The notes under the pieces are model-generated. The model was not told where the DNA came from, searched no databases, and worked only from the letters and a program-made list of their open reading frames with translations. A stretch of DNA of 25,280 nucleotides, taken from contig SICW01000004.1 of the NCBI GenBank assembly GCA_009691355.1, forward strand, positions 1 to 25,280, written 5' to 3'. The position numbers and the translations under genes were made by a program. Shown here in pieces: positions 7,790 to 14,731 of the stretch. The stretch comes from Candidatus Woesearchaeota archaeon (lineage in GTDB: Archaea > Nanobdellota > Nanobdellia > SCGC-AAA011-G17 > GW2011-AR17). Within the stretch, counting starts at the first letter, position 1, and every line of letters starts with the position of its first letter.

Positions 7790-9136
7790 CACCGTATAAT
7801 TATCTACAAAGAAGAGATATGCATTCAGCTGTTGAAGATAGCTTTTTGTAACAGGTTCTTGTGCAAGACAACCATTTCCCAAGAGGATGTACTCCTTTGT
7901 TTGTACAACAACCGGGAACGAAAGAATAAAGCTTTCATTGAGCATATAATCAGGTTCTCGTGCAGAGTAAAAGAACAGAACATAGTACCCTTCTTCAATA
8001 TCATGCCAAAGCATTTTTTCTTGTGGTTGAGGTTCACTTAAAGTTCCATAGTAAGTAAGTGGCACCCACACATTACTTTTCAACGCGCAATCTCCAATCA
8101 AAGTATGAACCTGTTCTGCAACACCTTTAAAATGTTCTTTCTGGTGGTCAATCATTCCATACAAGAGAAAAAGCAAGCTAACGGTAACAATAACCCCGAG
8201 AAAGATTCTTCTTCTATCTGGAGAAAAAGAATGAAAACTATACACAGAGAAAAATACAATGGGGATAGTCAGTGTAATATAATAACGTAAAACATCTACT
8301 TTTTGTGTAGAGATAGAGTACAAGGCAAAAATTAAAAAGATAAAAAAGAGCAAGTTCTTCCGTGAAAAATCTTTTTTCCATAAGAACAGAATAAGACCTA
8401 AGATTGCAAAAGGCAAGAGAATATTTCCTGCAAAGAGAAGATAGCTCCAATTGAAACTGGTTATTAAATAGTCCCTATACAGAATATTCATAGCATAGCT
8501 ATCTGCAATCGAATAGAAAATATTCCCATAATGGATGTGATTATACACAAACCAAGGAATAAAAGCAAGGGTAAAGCTCATTGCGCCCCATATCCAGTTT
8601 CTCCATTGTTTATGAAACAACAAGAGAGGAAAAAGTACAACAAGAGGATAACGTGTTAAACATGCAAGCCCCAGAAAGAAGCCTGCATACCATTTGTCTT
8701 CAAGAAGAAAAGCAAGAAATAACTGCAAGAGTGCAAGTGCAAGAAGCTCTGTACCTTCAACAAGCCCAAAAAGAAGAACAAAAGCATTGAGACTAAACAA
8801 AGAAAAGAGAAAACGATCACTTTCTATGCTCCGTGCAAGGCGTAATGAAGAATAAAAGAAGAGGCATGCAGTAAAAATAATATAGGCATACTCAGCAACC
8901 TTCCAATCAAAAAGACTAAACATTCCTAGAATCACGCTCATCAGTGGAGCTCTATATATTTCAAAAAAATTCCCTTGCCCAAAAAGAAATTGTGCATTAA
9001 GAACGTAGGAAGAAAAATCCCAACCAACAAAAAGGAAATGCCCAAGAAGAAAAATACTCAACGCAAAAAACCAAAGAAGGATATATTTAACTGGATCCTT
9101 GATCCAAGATTTCTTGAATTTCTGAGTAGCTGACAT
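7709..9136 (-). CDS. GT-C (GT39-like) membrane glycosyltransferase
   Basis: A 475-residue polytopic membrane protein, last gene of the minus-strand glycan operon. The first outer loop has GWDFSSYVLNAQFLF followed by IYRAPLMSVIL, the Asp plus R-x-P-L arrangement of polyprenyl-phosphate-sugar-dependent glycosyltransferases; the C-terminal 100 or so residues are soluble. I chose the ATG at 9136, which follows GTGAAGGAT, over the ATG at 9160, which has no ribosome binding site. With this start it overlaps the upstream gene by 50 nt, suggesting coupled translation. Its 3' end overlaps the convergent plus-strand glycosyltransferase by 81 nt. Sugar and acceptor unknown. Confidence 0.78.
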   Translation of the reverse strand: MSATQKFKKSWIKDPVKYILLWFFALSIFLLGHFLFVGWDFSSYVLNAQFLFGQGNFFEIYRAPLMSVILGMFSLFDWKVAEYAYIIFTACLFFYSSLRLARSIESDRFLFSLFSLNAFVLLFGLVEGTELLALALLQLFLAFLLEDKWYAGFFLGLACLTRYPLVVLFPLLLFHKQWRNWIWGAMSFTLAFIPWFVYNHIHYGNIFYSIADSYAMNILYRDYLITSFNWSYLLFAGNILLPFAILGLILFLWKKDFSRKNLLFFIFLIFALYSISTQKVDVLRYYITLTIPIVFFSVYSFHSFSPDRRRIFLGVIVTVSLLFLLYGMIDHQKEHFKGVAEQVHTLIGDCALKSNVWVPLTYYGTLSEPQPQEKMLWHDIEEGYYVLFFYSAREPDYMLNESFILSFPVVVQTKEYILLGNGCLAQEPVTKSYLQQLNAYLFFVDNYTVSDDPCEILFDGSKVCTSVNNIVAVGS

Positions 9137-9743
9137 ATCCTTCACGTGTAATGTTTCCATTAATTATAACAGTTGGGGTTACAGTAATATTATAGTACAA
9201 TTTCAATGTTTCTATAGCTTGGTCTCCTGCAAAGTTCTTATTTATGGAGAAAATATCTACTGTCCCATTACTTTTGTCTACAACTTGGTCTAAAACATAC
9301 CCCTGCTTCTCAGAGTCTGGGTCATCCGGACCATAGAAATAAAGGATAACATCATTATCAATATCACAGGTCTCTTTAAGTTCATTGTAAAGAATGTAGC
9401 CTTTAATCTCAATCAAAAAATATCTTCGTGCAAGGTATTGGAATTCATCTTCTTCAAAAATATTCTTCTTTTGGTAACTACTTAAGTAAAAACCTAGTTC
9501 TGCAAGTTGCACAGAAATGGAATTAAGCCTATCATCTGCAAAGCTACAGTCTTCTCCCCCATAACTATCCCAGAAAGCCTGTTCCACCAAGTAACTTTCT
9601 GTATCTAGTTCATTGGATCGTAGATCATTGAGCACATCAGTAGTACGGTAACTATCCATATACCATCCTAGAAGAAGCCCTGCAAAAAAAACAACTAGAG
9701 TAATAGCAAGGCTTGTAATAAAAATATGTTTAGGCAGTGTCAT
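9087..9743 (-). CDS. Membrane-anchored thioredoxin-fold protein lacking CxxC
   Basis: A 218-residue protein. One N-terminal transmembrane helix (about residues 7-28) is followed by a helical, partly coiled region, and from about residue 130 a thioredoxin-like domain. That domain starts with a strand VILYFYGPDDPDSE, where an active redox protein would have CxxC, and later has TVTPTVIINGN, the cis-proline loop (Pro190) and following strand typical of the fold. The two cysteines of the active site are absent; the remaining cysteines (66 and 126) lie outside it. It probably faces the outside. It sits between a GT2 gene (3-nt gap) and a GT-C gene (overlap) in one operon, so it may act as a structural or scaffold subunit of glycan assembly (inference). 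Confidence 0.72.
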   Translation of the reverse strand: MTLPKHIFITSLAITLVVFFAGLLLGWYMDSYRTTDVLNDLRSNELDTESYLVEQAFWDSYGGEDCSFADDRLNSISVQLAELGFYLSSYQKKNIFEEDEFQYLARRYFLIEIKGYILYNELKETCDIDNDVILYFYGPDDPDSEKQGYVLDQVVDKSNGTVDIFSINKNFAGDQAIETLKLYYNITVTPTVIINGNITREGYVSYSEIQEILDQGSS

Positions 9744-9746
9744 GTC

Positions 9747-10997
9747 TTATTTCCATTTATTTTTTGTTCGAAATGTTTCCTTGTAAAAAGCAACCATCCA
9801 ATGAAAGGATCGTAAGATAGGATAGATAGTAAGATAACTCACTAATGCAAAAGGATATTTCCATTTCTCTTTTAAACTTTTGTGTGCCAAATGATAGAAA
9901 AGTAACCCTAAAAGGAGGCCTATAAACACAGGAAAAAACAGGAGAATATTCATTTGTAGAATGATATGTTTAAGGCTAGGAAGCTGCGTAAAATCAATAC
10001 TAAAGTATTCCATGCCTATTGCATTAAATTTATTTACTTCTGAAAAAACTCTCCTAAAGAGTTCATATCCTCCAAGGAGGAACATAATAATGACAGTAGC
10101 CATAGACAAAATATTTACAGGGTACTGAAAAGTTCCAATAAGATCATATTTTTTCTTAAACAACATATGTCTATACTTGTAGTTATTATAAATAAACCCT
10201 CTAAACCATCTCACTCTTTGATTCCAGTGGCTACGAAAAGTATCTGGGGCCTTTGTATAAGTAATACTATTTCTCGCAAGTTTAATTTTATATCCATGAT
10301 AACGAAGACGCATAGCCATCTCTAAATCTTCAGTAATGTTCTGTGCATCAAATCCTCCGTATTGGTCAAAAAGTTTTTTTCTGTAAAGACTCAAAGCTCC
10401 GGGGGTAACATGAAGGGTATCAATCTTAGACATAAGCCCACGTGTAAAACTTGCAAAGATGTATTCTAAATGCTGAATTCTTTCAAAGAGATTTCTTGGT
10501 TGATGAACTTTTATCGTACTAATAACCGCACCAACACTATCATCAACAAAGAAAGGCACCATCTCCTGAAGACAGGTACGCATAACAACAGTATCTGCAT
10601 CAACACATCCCACAAATTCTCCATGTGCATGTCTTAAGCCCTCATTAAAAGAGTCAGCTTTTAATTCTCCGGGGAGGTGTTTTTTAAAAATGAGGTAAAT
10701 CCTTGAGTGAGGGTGTTGTGCAATAAGCTGCCTTGCAATTTCAGAAGTAGTATCTTTAGATTCATGATCAACAATAATAATTTCCAGTTTATCCTTAGGA
10801 TAATCTAAAGCAGTAAGAGAATGAACTGTTTTAAACAAACCCTTTTCTTCATTACGTGCAGGAACAATAAGGCTAACAAAAGGAAAGGTAGGAATCGTTT
10901 TAGTTTCTTCTTTTTCTTTAAGAGAAACAACATGAAGCCAAAAGATCCCCAAATAGAGAGTAGTGAACGAAAAAAATAAAATGAGCCATTCAATCAT
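9747..10997 (-). CDS. Processive-type GT2 glycosyltransferase, membrane
   Basis: A 416-residue enzyme starting at the ATG at 10997. GGAG lies about 12 nt before it, and the ATG overlaps the upstream TGA within ATGATTGA; the open frame runs further upstream inside the previous gene and is not used. It has one N-terminal membrane helix, a cytosolic GT-A domain and three or so C-terminal membrane helices. Visible GT2 motifs: VSLIVPARNE (residues 41-50), DxD-type DAD (133-135), TED (222-224, catalytic base region) and QRVRW (260-264), the QxxRW motif of processive polysaccharide synthases such as cellulose or hyaluronan synthase. It probably uses a nucleotide sugar to extend a glycan or charge a lipid; the product is unknown. 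Confidence 0.88.
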   Translation of the reverse strand: MIEWLILFFSFTTLYLGIFWLHVVSLKEKEETKTIPTFPFVSLIVPARNEEKGLFKTVHSLTALDYPKDKLEIIIVDHESKDTTSEIARQLIAQHPHSRIYLIFKKHLPGELKADSFNEGLRHAHGEFVGCVDADTVVMRTCLQEMVPFFVDDSVGAVISTIKVHQPRNLFERIQHLEYIFASFTRGLMSKIDTLHVTPGALSLYRKKLFDQYGGFDAQNITEDLEMAMRLRYHGYKIKLARNSITYTKAPDTFRSHWNQRVRWFRGFIYNNYKYRHMLFKKKYDLIGTFQYPVNILSMATVIIMFLLGGYELFRRVFSEVNKFNAIGMEYFSIDFTQLPSLKHIILQMNILLFFPVFIGLLLGLLFYHLAHKSLKEKWKYPFALVSYLTIYPILRSFHWMVAFYKETFRTKNKWK

Positions 10998-12420
10998 TTT
11001 GTACACTCCAGATTTCCACTCCATCTTTGCGATAGATGAGGCTATATTCCTCTGTATATTGCAGTATGAAAAGTAATCCTTCTGTATCATAATCCCAAAT
11101 ATTCGATCGCATATTTTCATCTATCCAAATATAGTAAATATCATATTTTTCAAAAATGGCAGTCGTATTAGCAAGGTCTCGAGAATAATAGAGGGTTGTA
11201 CTATCTTCATAACGCTCTTCTGCATCACTTATAAAAAAATAATTCTCATCAAGGATGTTTTCCTGTCCTGCAGCATTGATCCAAACACCTCTAGTGTAAT
11301 CACTAAAAACAACTCCCTGTTCTTGCTCTGAGAGGAATTGTATTCCTTCAAGTGTTGCCTCATCGGGAGAAGAGTTCACAAGTCCAGTCATCTGTGACAA
11401 ACTAGAAAAGAGCAATCCTGATAACAAGACAAGAAGAATAAAGTTCTTATATTGCCTGTTTTCCCAACGCATAGTAACCAGAGATATAATCCCTCTTGTT
11501 GCAAAGAAAATAAGGAAAAGGGAGAGGAAGAGAAGGCTTTCTGGGAAAAAGAAACTACTTACCAAAAGAAGGGGGATACTAAAGAAAGGAAATAAATGGG
11601 AGTATTTTTCGCTCCAAACTGTAGCAATTCCCATACCTGCAAGCAGAGTAATAAATATTCCTAGACCATATTCACTTCCAAGATCAAAAAAGAGCTTCTG
11701 GAACAGAGAAAAACTTTGTACAGCTTCCATAGAGAAAAAGTGAGGATAGCCCGTGTGGTACATAATATACCCATAGTAAGCAAATGCACTAAGCGCAGTA
11801 ATAAAGAAAAGAAGAGTGAAAAATTTTCGTCTGTCTTTTTTTGCAAAGAAGCTATACAAAAAGAGGAGAACAAGAAGGAGTATACTTATACTAATATTAA
11901 AAATGGGGAGAATAGCAAGAATAGGAATACAAAGCCATTTCTTTTGTTTTTGTGTGAAGAAATAGAATGCACTAAGACTCAAAAAAAAGGCGATAAATAA
12001 ATGATTAGTAAAACTAAAGGTATAGAGAAATGCTGGTGATAAAACCAAGAGTAAAGAGCTAATATTTAAGAAAGATTCCTCTTGAGAGTACCGAGAAATA
12101 ATTTTTCTAAAGAGTAGAAAGCTCAATAATCCCAGTAAAAAAGGTAAAACCTGAATCAGAGTTGCAGGTGCAGCACTAAGAACAAGAGCAGTTCCCCAAG
12201 AATATGCTGCAAATCTTCCTCCTGTGCTAAGGGGGTCATACCAAGAAGGATCTTGTGCAAGCCTATAATCTAAGACCGATTCACTTCCAACCAACGGCCC
12301 TTTAAAGAGAGGGACAACTAAGAGAAGCACACAACAAAGTGCAAATAATAAATACTTAACATACCACTTGGTAAATAGTTGCAAATGCATTAGTATAAAC
12401 TTCTTTGAAGCAGTTCTCAT
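10990..12420 (-). CDS. GT-C-like polytopic membrane protein
   Basis: About 476 residues, with roughly ten to twelve hydrophobic segments and a soluble C-terminal domain of about 130 residues. The soluble part begins EGIQFLSEQEQGVVFSDYTRGVW and continues with strands, an arrangement like the outer domain of STT3-type and related GT-C proteins (helix, then VV, then a G-containing loop). The first loop (LDYRLAQDPSWYDPLSTGG) has acidic residues that could serve a GT-C active site, but no motif is decisive. The start is uncertain: ATG at 12420 (a GTG precedes it) or ATG at 12390; both overlap the upstream gene. The stop overlaps the start of the GT2 gene. Likely a glycosyltransferase or a flippase-type partner; confidence in the exact role is low. 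Confidence 0.68.
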   Translation of the reverse strand: MRTASKKFILMHLQLFTKWYVKYLLFALCCVLLLVVPLFKGPLVGSESVLDYRLAQDPSWYDPLSTGGRFAAYSWGTALVLSAAPATLIQVLPFLLGLLSFLLFRKIISRYSQEESFLNISSLLLVLSPAFLYTFSFTNHLFIAFFLSLSAFYFFTQKQKKWLCIPILAILPIFNISISILLLVLLFLYSFFAKKDRRKFFTLLFFITALSAFAYYGYIMYHTGYPHFFSMEAVQSFSLFQKLFFDLGSEYGLGIFITLLAGMGIATVWSEKYSHLFPFFSIPLLLVSSFFFPESLLFLSLFLIFFATRGIISLVTMRWENRQYKNFILLVLLSGLLFSSLSQMTGLVNSSPDEATLEGIQFLSEQEQGVVFSDYTRGVWINAAGQENILDENYFFISDAEERYEDSTTLYYSRDLANTTAIFEKYDIYYIWIDENMRSNIWDYDTEGLLFILQYTEEYSLIYRKDGVEIWSVQND

Positions 12421-13822
12421 CACTTGTATAGAGAAGAGAGTCTACATCATAAAACTCCTTTGTTTTTTCTGAAAAATAAATATAATCAATACCATAAAGA
12501 TCAATTGCCTTTTTTGCTTTTATAATTGATTCAGTAGTATAAATAGTTTTAATATCTGTAATTCTATCTTCTGCATGAAAAAATTGTGTATCCCATACAT
12601 TCGTACGATCTGCTAGGGCTATAATAAGATTCCCTTCATACACATTTCCTAAGACCACGGAAGAATGGGGTGTATTAAACTTTAGCCATTGCATAGCATC
12701 AATCTCATCTTGTACAATCCCTGTATGAATAACATCTAGTGCAGCAAGAGTAGAAGGGATAACCAAAGTAACCACAGAGAGAATAATAAAAAGAGAAAGA
12801 ATAAGTTTCTCAAATCTTGCAACCTTTGTTATACGCAAATATTGTATAAATCTATCCACGGCAATACTTGCAGTAATACAGAAGATAATTGCCATGAAAA
12901 GAATCCCTTCTAGAAAGGGTATTAATCGAAGAAAAAGCAAACTAAAATCTGCAAGCAGAGCGGCTTGGAGTAATAAGATAGTTCTATTTTTTTCCTTATA
13001 GACAATCAACCCAACAATCCCTAGGACTAAGGGAACAACTCCAATAATTCCTATAGTGGTAAAAAGATCAAAGTTTTGGAAAACTTGACCGTATAATTCT
13101 AAAGGTAAGTTCTGCCATATTGTTGCAAGGCCTAGTTCTTGGTATAAGGATTTATAGAGGATGAGGTTCACAAGGATAAAAAAAGTAAGGAACAATCCCA
13201 TCCCTTCTTTTTCTTCTATACGCAGGTGAAAAGAGTGGGTAAGCATAAGCAGACCAAAAATAAGAAGAGTAAACAACATCAATAAGTTGAGAGGATCTAA
13301 AAGAATGAGAATGACAGAAAGATACAGGAACCATTTTTGTTTTTTTCGAATATCTAGGAAAAAATAAATGGTAAGGAGAAAAAGTGGAATAAACAGGCTT
13401 AAAACAGAGACCTGGTTTAAAGTGCTTTGAATATAGGTAGGAATAAACGCTGCAAGTAAAGCTCCAAAAAGAGCTGCAGAATCATTCTCTGTAATTTCTT
13501 TAACAAGATAATAGATAATAATGACAATCAAGCTTGCAACAAAGCAGGGAAGAATTTTATAAACGACCATATCAGAAAAAAGGATGTCAAAGAATGCTAA
13601 AAAATAGTGAAACACATGAGTATTAAGAATAGGATTTCCTCCATAACTCTGGGGATCATAAATTAAGGGAATATAGTTGTGAAGGATATATTTTGCATTC
13701 CGAAAATTAAAATAAGCCTCATCACTACTAAAAAAAGAAGTACGAAACAAAAAGAATAAACGAAATCCAAAAGCTAGTAGGAAAATTAAGAACAAAATAA
13801 TTTTATCTTTTTTGGGTTCCAT
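12356..13822 (-). CDS. GT-C membrane glycosyltransferase, STT3-like layout
   Basis: A 488-residue protein with about eleven membrane segments. The first outer loop carries FFSSDEAYFNFRNAKYIL and then IYDPQSYGGNP, the acidic motif and following Pro/Gly loop of GT-C enzymes. The soluble C-terminal domain opens with DAMQWLKFNTPHSSVVLG and ALADRTNVWD. This resembles the start of the archaeal oligosaccharyltransferase (AglB/STT3) outer domain, but the diagnostic WWDYG is replaced by NVYEGN. It is therefore probably a lipid-linked-sugar glycosyltransferase rather than the oligosaccharyltransferase itself. It follows scpB by 3 nt in the same operon, with no clear ribosome binding site. Confidence 0.75.
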   Translation of the reverse strand: MEPKKDKIILFLIFLLAFGFRLFFLFRTSFFSSDEAYFNFRNAKYILHNYIPLIYDPQSYGGNPILNTHVFHYFLAFFDILFSDMVVYKILPCFVASLIVIIIYYLVKEITENDSAALFGALLAAFIPTYIQSTLNQVSVLSLFIPLFLLTIYFFLDIRKKQKWFLYLSVILILLDPLNLLMLFTLLIFGLLMLTHSFHLRIEEKEGMGLFLTFFILVNLILYKSLYQELGLATIWQNLPLELYGQVFQNFDLFTTIGIIGVVPLVLGIVGLIVYKEKNRTILLLQAALLADFSLLFLRLIPFLEGILFMAIIFCITASIAVDRFIQYLRITKVARFEKLILSLFIILSVVTLVIPSTLAALDVIHTGIVQDEIDAMQWLKFNTPHSSVVLGNVYEGNLIIALADRTNVWDTQFFHAEDRITDIKTIYTTESIIKAKKAIDLYGIDYIYFSEKTKEFYDVDSLLYTSDENCFKEVYTNAFATIYQVVC

Positions 13823-13825
13823 AGC

Positions 13826-14551
13826 TTAACACTTAGATCCAAAGTCATCTGCATTAATTCGCAGGAGGACTTCTTTTGGGGTTCTTTCCACTTCAAGTGT
13901 AGTTTCCGTAACAACACGAACTTTCTCTTGAGTAGGTATGTTTTTTTTCTTCTTCTCTTTTAAAACAATTATAGGGATCAATTCAGACGTTTTTTCTTCA
14001 ATCACTGGATGAGTAGTTTTTTCTTCAGTTTTCGTTTCAGGGATAAGTTTTTCTTGTTTTTCAAATGTTTCTTGCATTTGTCGTTTAAATTGTTCTTCAA
14101 CAACATCAAAGTAATCAAAGAATTTTGAACCAAGTTTCAAGCTTCGTGTTCGCCCTTTTTTTTCAGAAACAATAAATTCCATTGCTTTCAGTGCATGTAT
14201 ATGGTCATATGCCGTATTTCCACGCATTTTAATAATTTCTGACTGTAAGATGGGCTGTTTATAGGCAATAAGTGCAAGTGTTGCTTGTGTAGGAACATCA
14301 AGATCTGCAGCTGAAAGGAGCTTGGTCGAAAGATGATTATACTCTCTTTTAATGTTTAGTCTATATCTTCCTTCTTCTTCCGTAACTTCAAGGCTTCCAG
14401 GTCTACCAACAAAGTCTTTTTGCAAACCCAAAATGGCTTCCTTCACAGTTCCAACACTTCCTATATTACAGAACTGTGCCATTTCATCTACAGTCATAGA
14501 CTTTCCTGTAATAAAGAGCACTGCCTCTAGCTTGTTCTTAATATCCTGCAT
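13826..14551 (-). CDS. scpB: Segregation and condensation protein B (ScpB)
   Basis: A 241-residue protein starting at the ATG at 14551, chosen because TTTTAAAT lies 25.5 nt upstream; an in-frame ATG at 14602 is rejected. ScpB is the winged-helix subunit that, with the kleisin ScpA, binds SMC to compact and segregate chromosomes. Recognisable stretches are KNKLEAVLFITGKSMTVDEM at the N-terminus (first winged helix) and the family signature TLALIAYKQPILQSEIIKMR with GRTRSLKLGSKFFDYF (second winged helix, about residues 95-155). After about residue 165 there is a charged tail rich in Glu, Lys and Thr not usual in ScpB. No ScpA gene is next to it; instead glycosyltransferase genes follow after 3 nt. 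Confidence 0.88.
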   Translation of the reverse strand: MQDIKNKLEAVLFITGKSMTVDEMAQFCNIGSVGTVKEAILGLQKDFVGRPGSLEVTEEEGRYRLNIKREYNHLSTKLLSAADLDVPTQATLALIAYKQPILQSEIIKMRGNTAYDHIHALKAMEFIVSEKKGRTRSLKLGSKFFDYFDVVEEQFKRQMQETFEKQEKLIPETKTEEKTTHPVIEEKTSELIPIIVLKEKKKKNIPTQEKVRVVTETTLEVERTPKEVLLRINADDFGSKC

Positions 14552-14572
14552 AGTGCATTTAAGGAAACCCAC

Positions 14573-14580
14573 ATTTAAAA
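14573..14580 (-). promoter_or_regulatory. TATA box of the scpB-glycan operon
   Basis: TTTTAAAT on the minus strand, centred 25.5 nt before the ATG at 14551. It is the only good promoter seen upstream of the six-gene operon running to 7709. Confidence 0.6.
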
Positions 14581-14731
14581 AGTTTCTGATGATAAAGAAC
14601 AATAAGTTACTACCCGGCAGTAAATATGTATATGGAAGTCTTAAAAGTAAATATAAACAAACTCTAAACTATGAAAGAACCAGTTTTATTCGTAAGGTGG
14701 CTTCTCTACTCAGAATAAAAGGTGAAGAGCA

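Noticed and set aside
10998..11120. Longer N-terminus of the GT2 protein
   Set aside because: It lies inside the coding sequence of the preceding gene; a ribosome binding site and a membrane helix support the ATG at 10997.
14552..14602. Longer N-terminus of ScpB from the ATG at 14602
   Set aside because: It runs through the TATA box, and the ScpB similarity begins at MQDIKNKLEAVLF.
14603..14731. 15-codon plus-strand frame starting at 14671 in the gap between scpB and prf1
   Set aside because: It is very short, has no family resemblance and no well-spaced promoter; I see nothing else in this gap.
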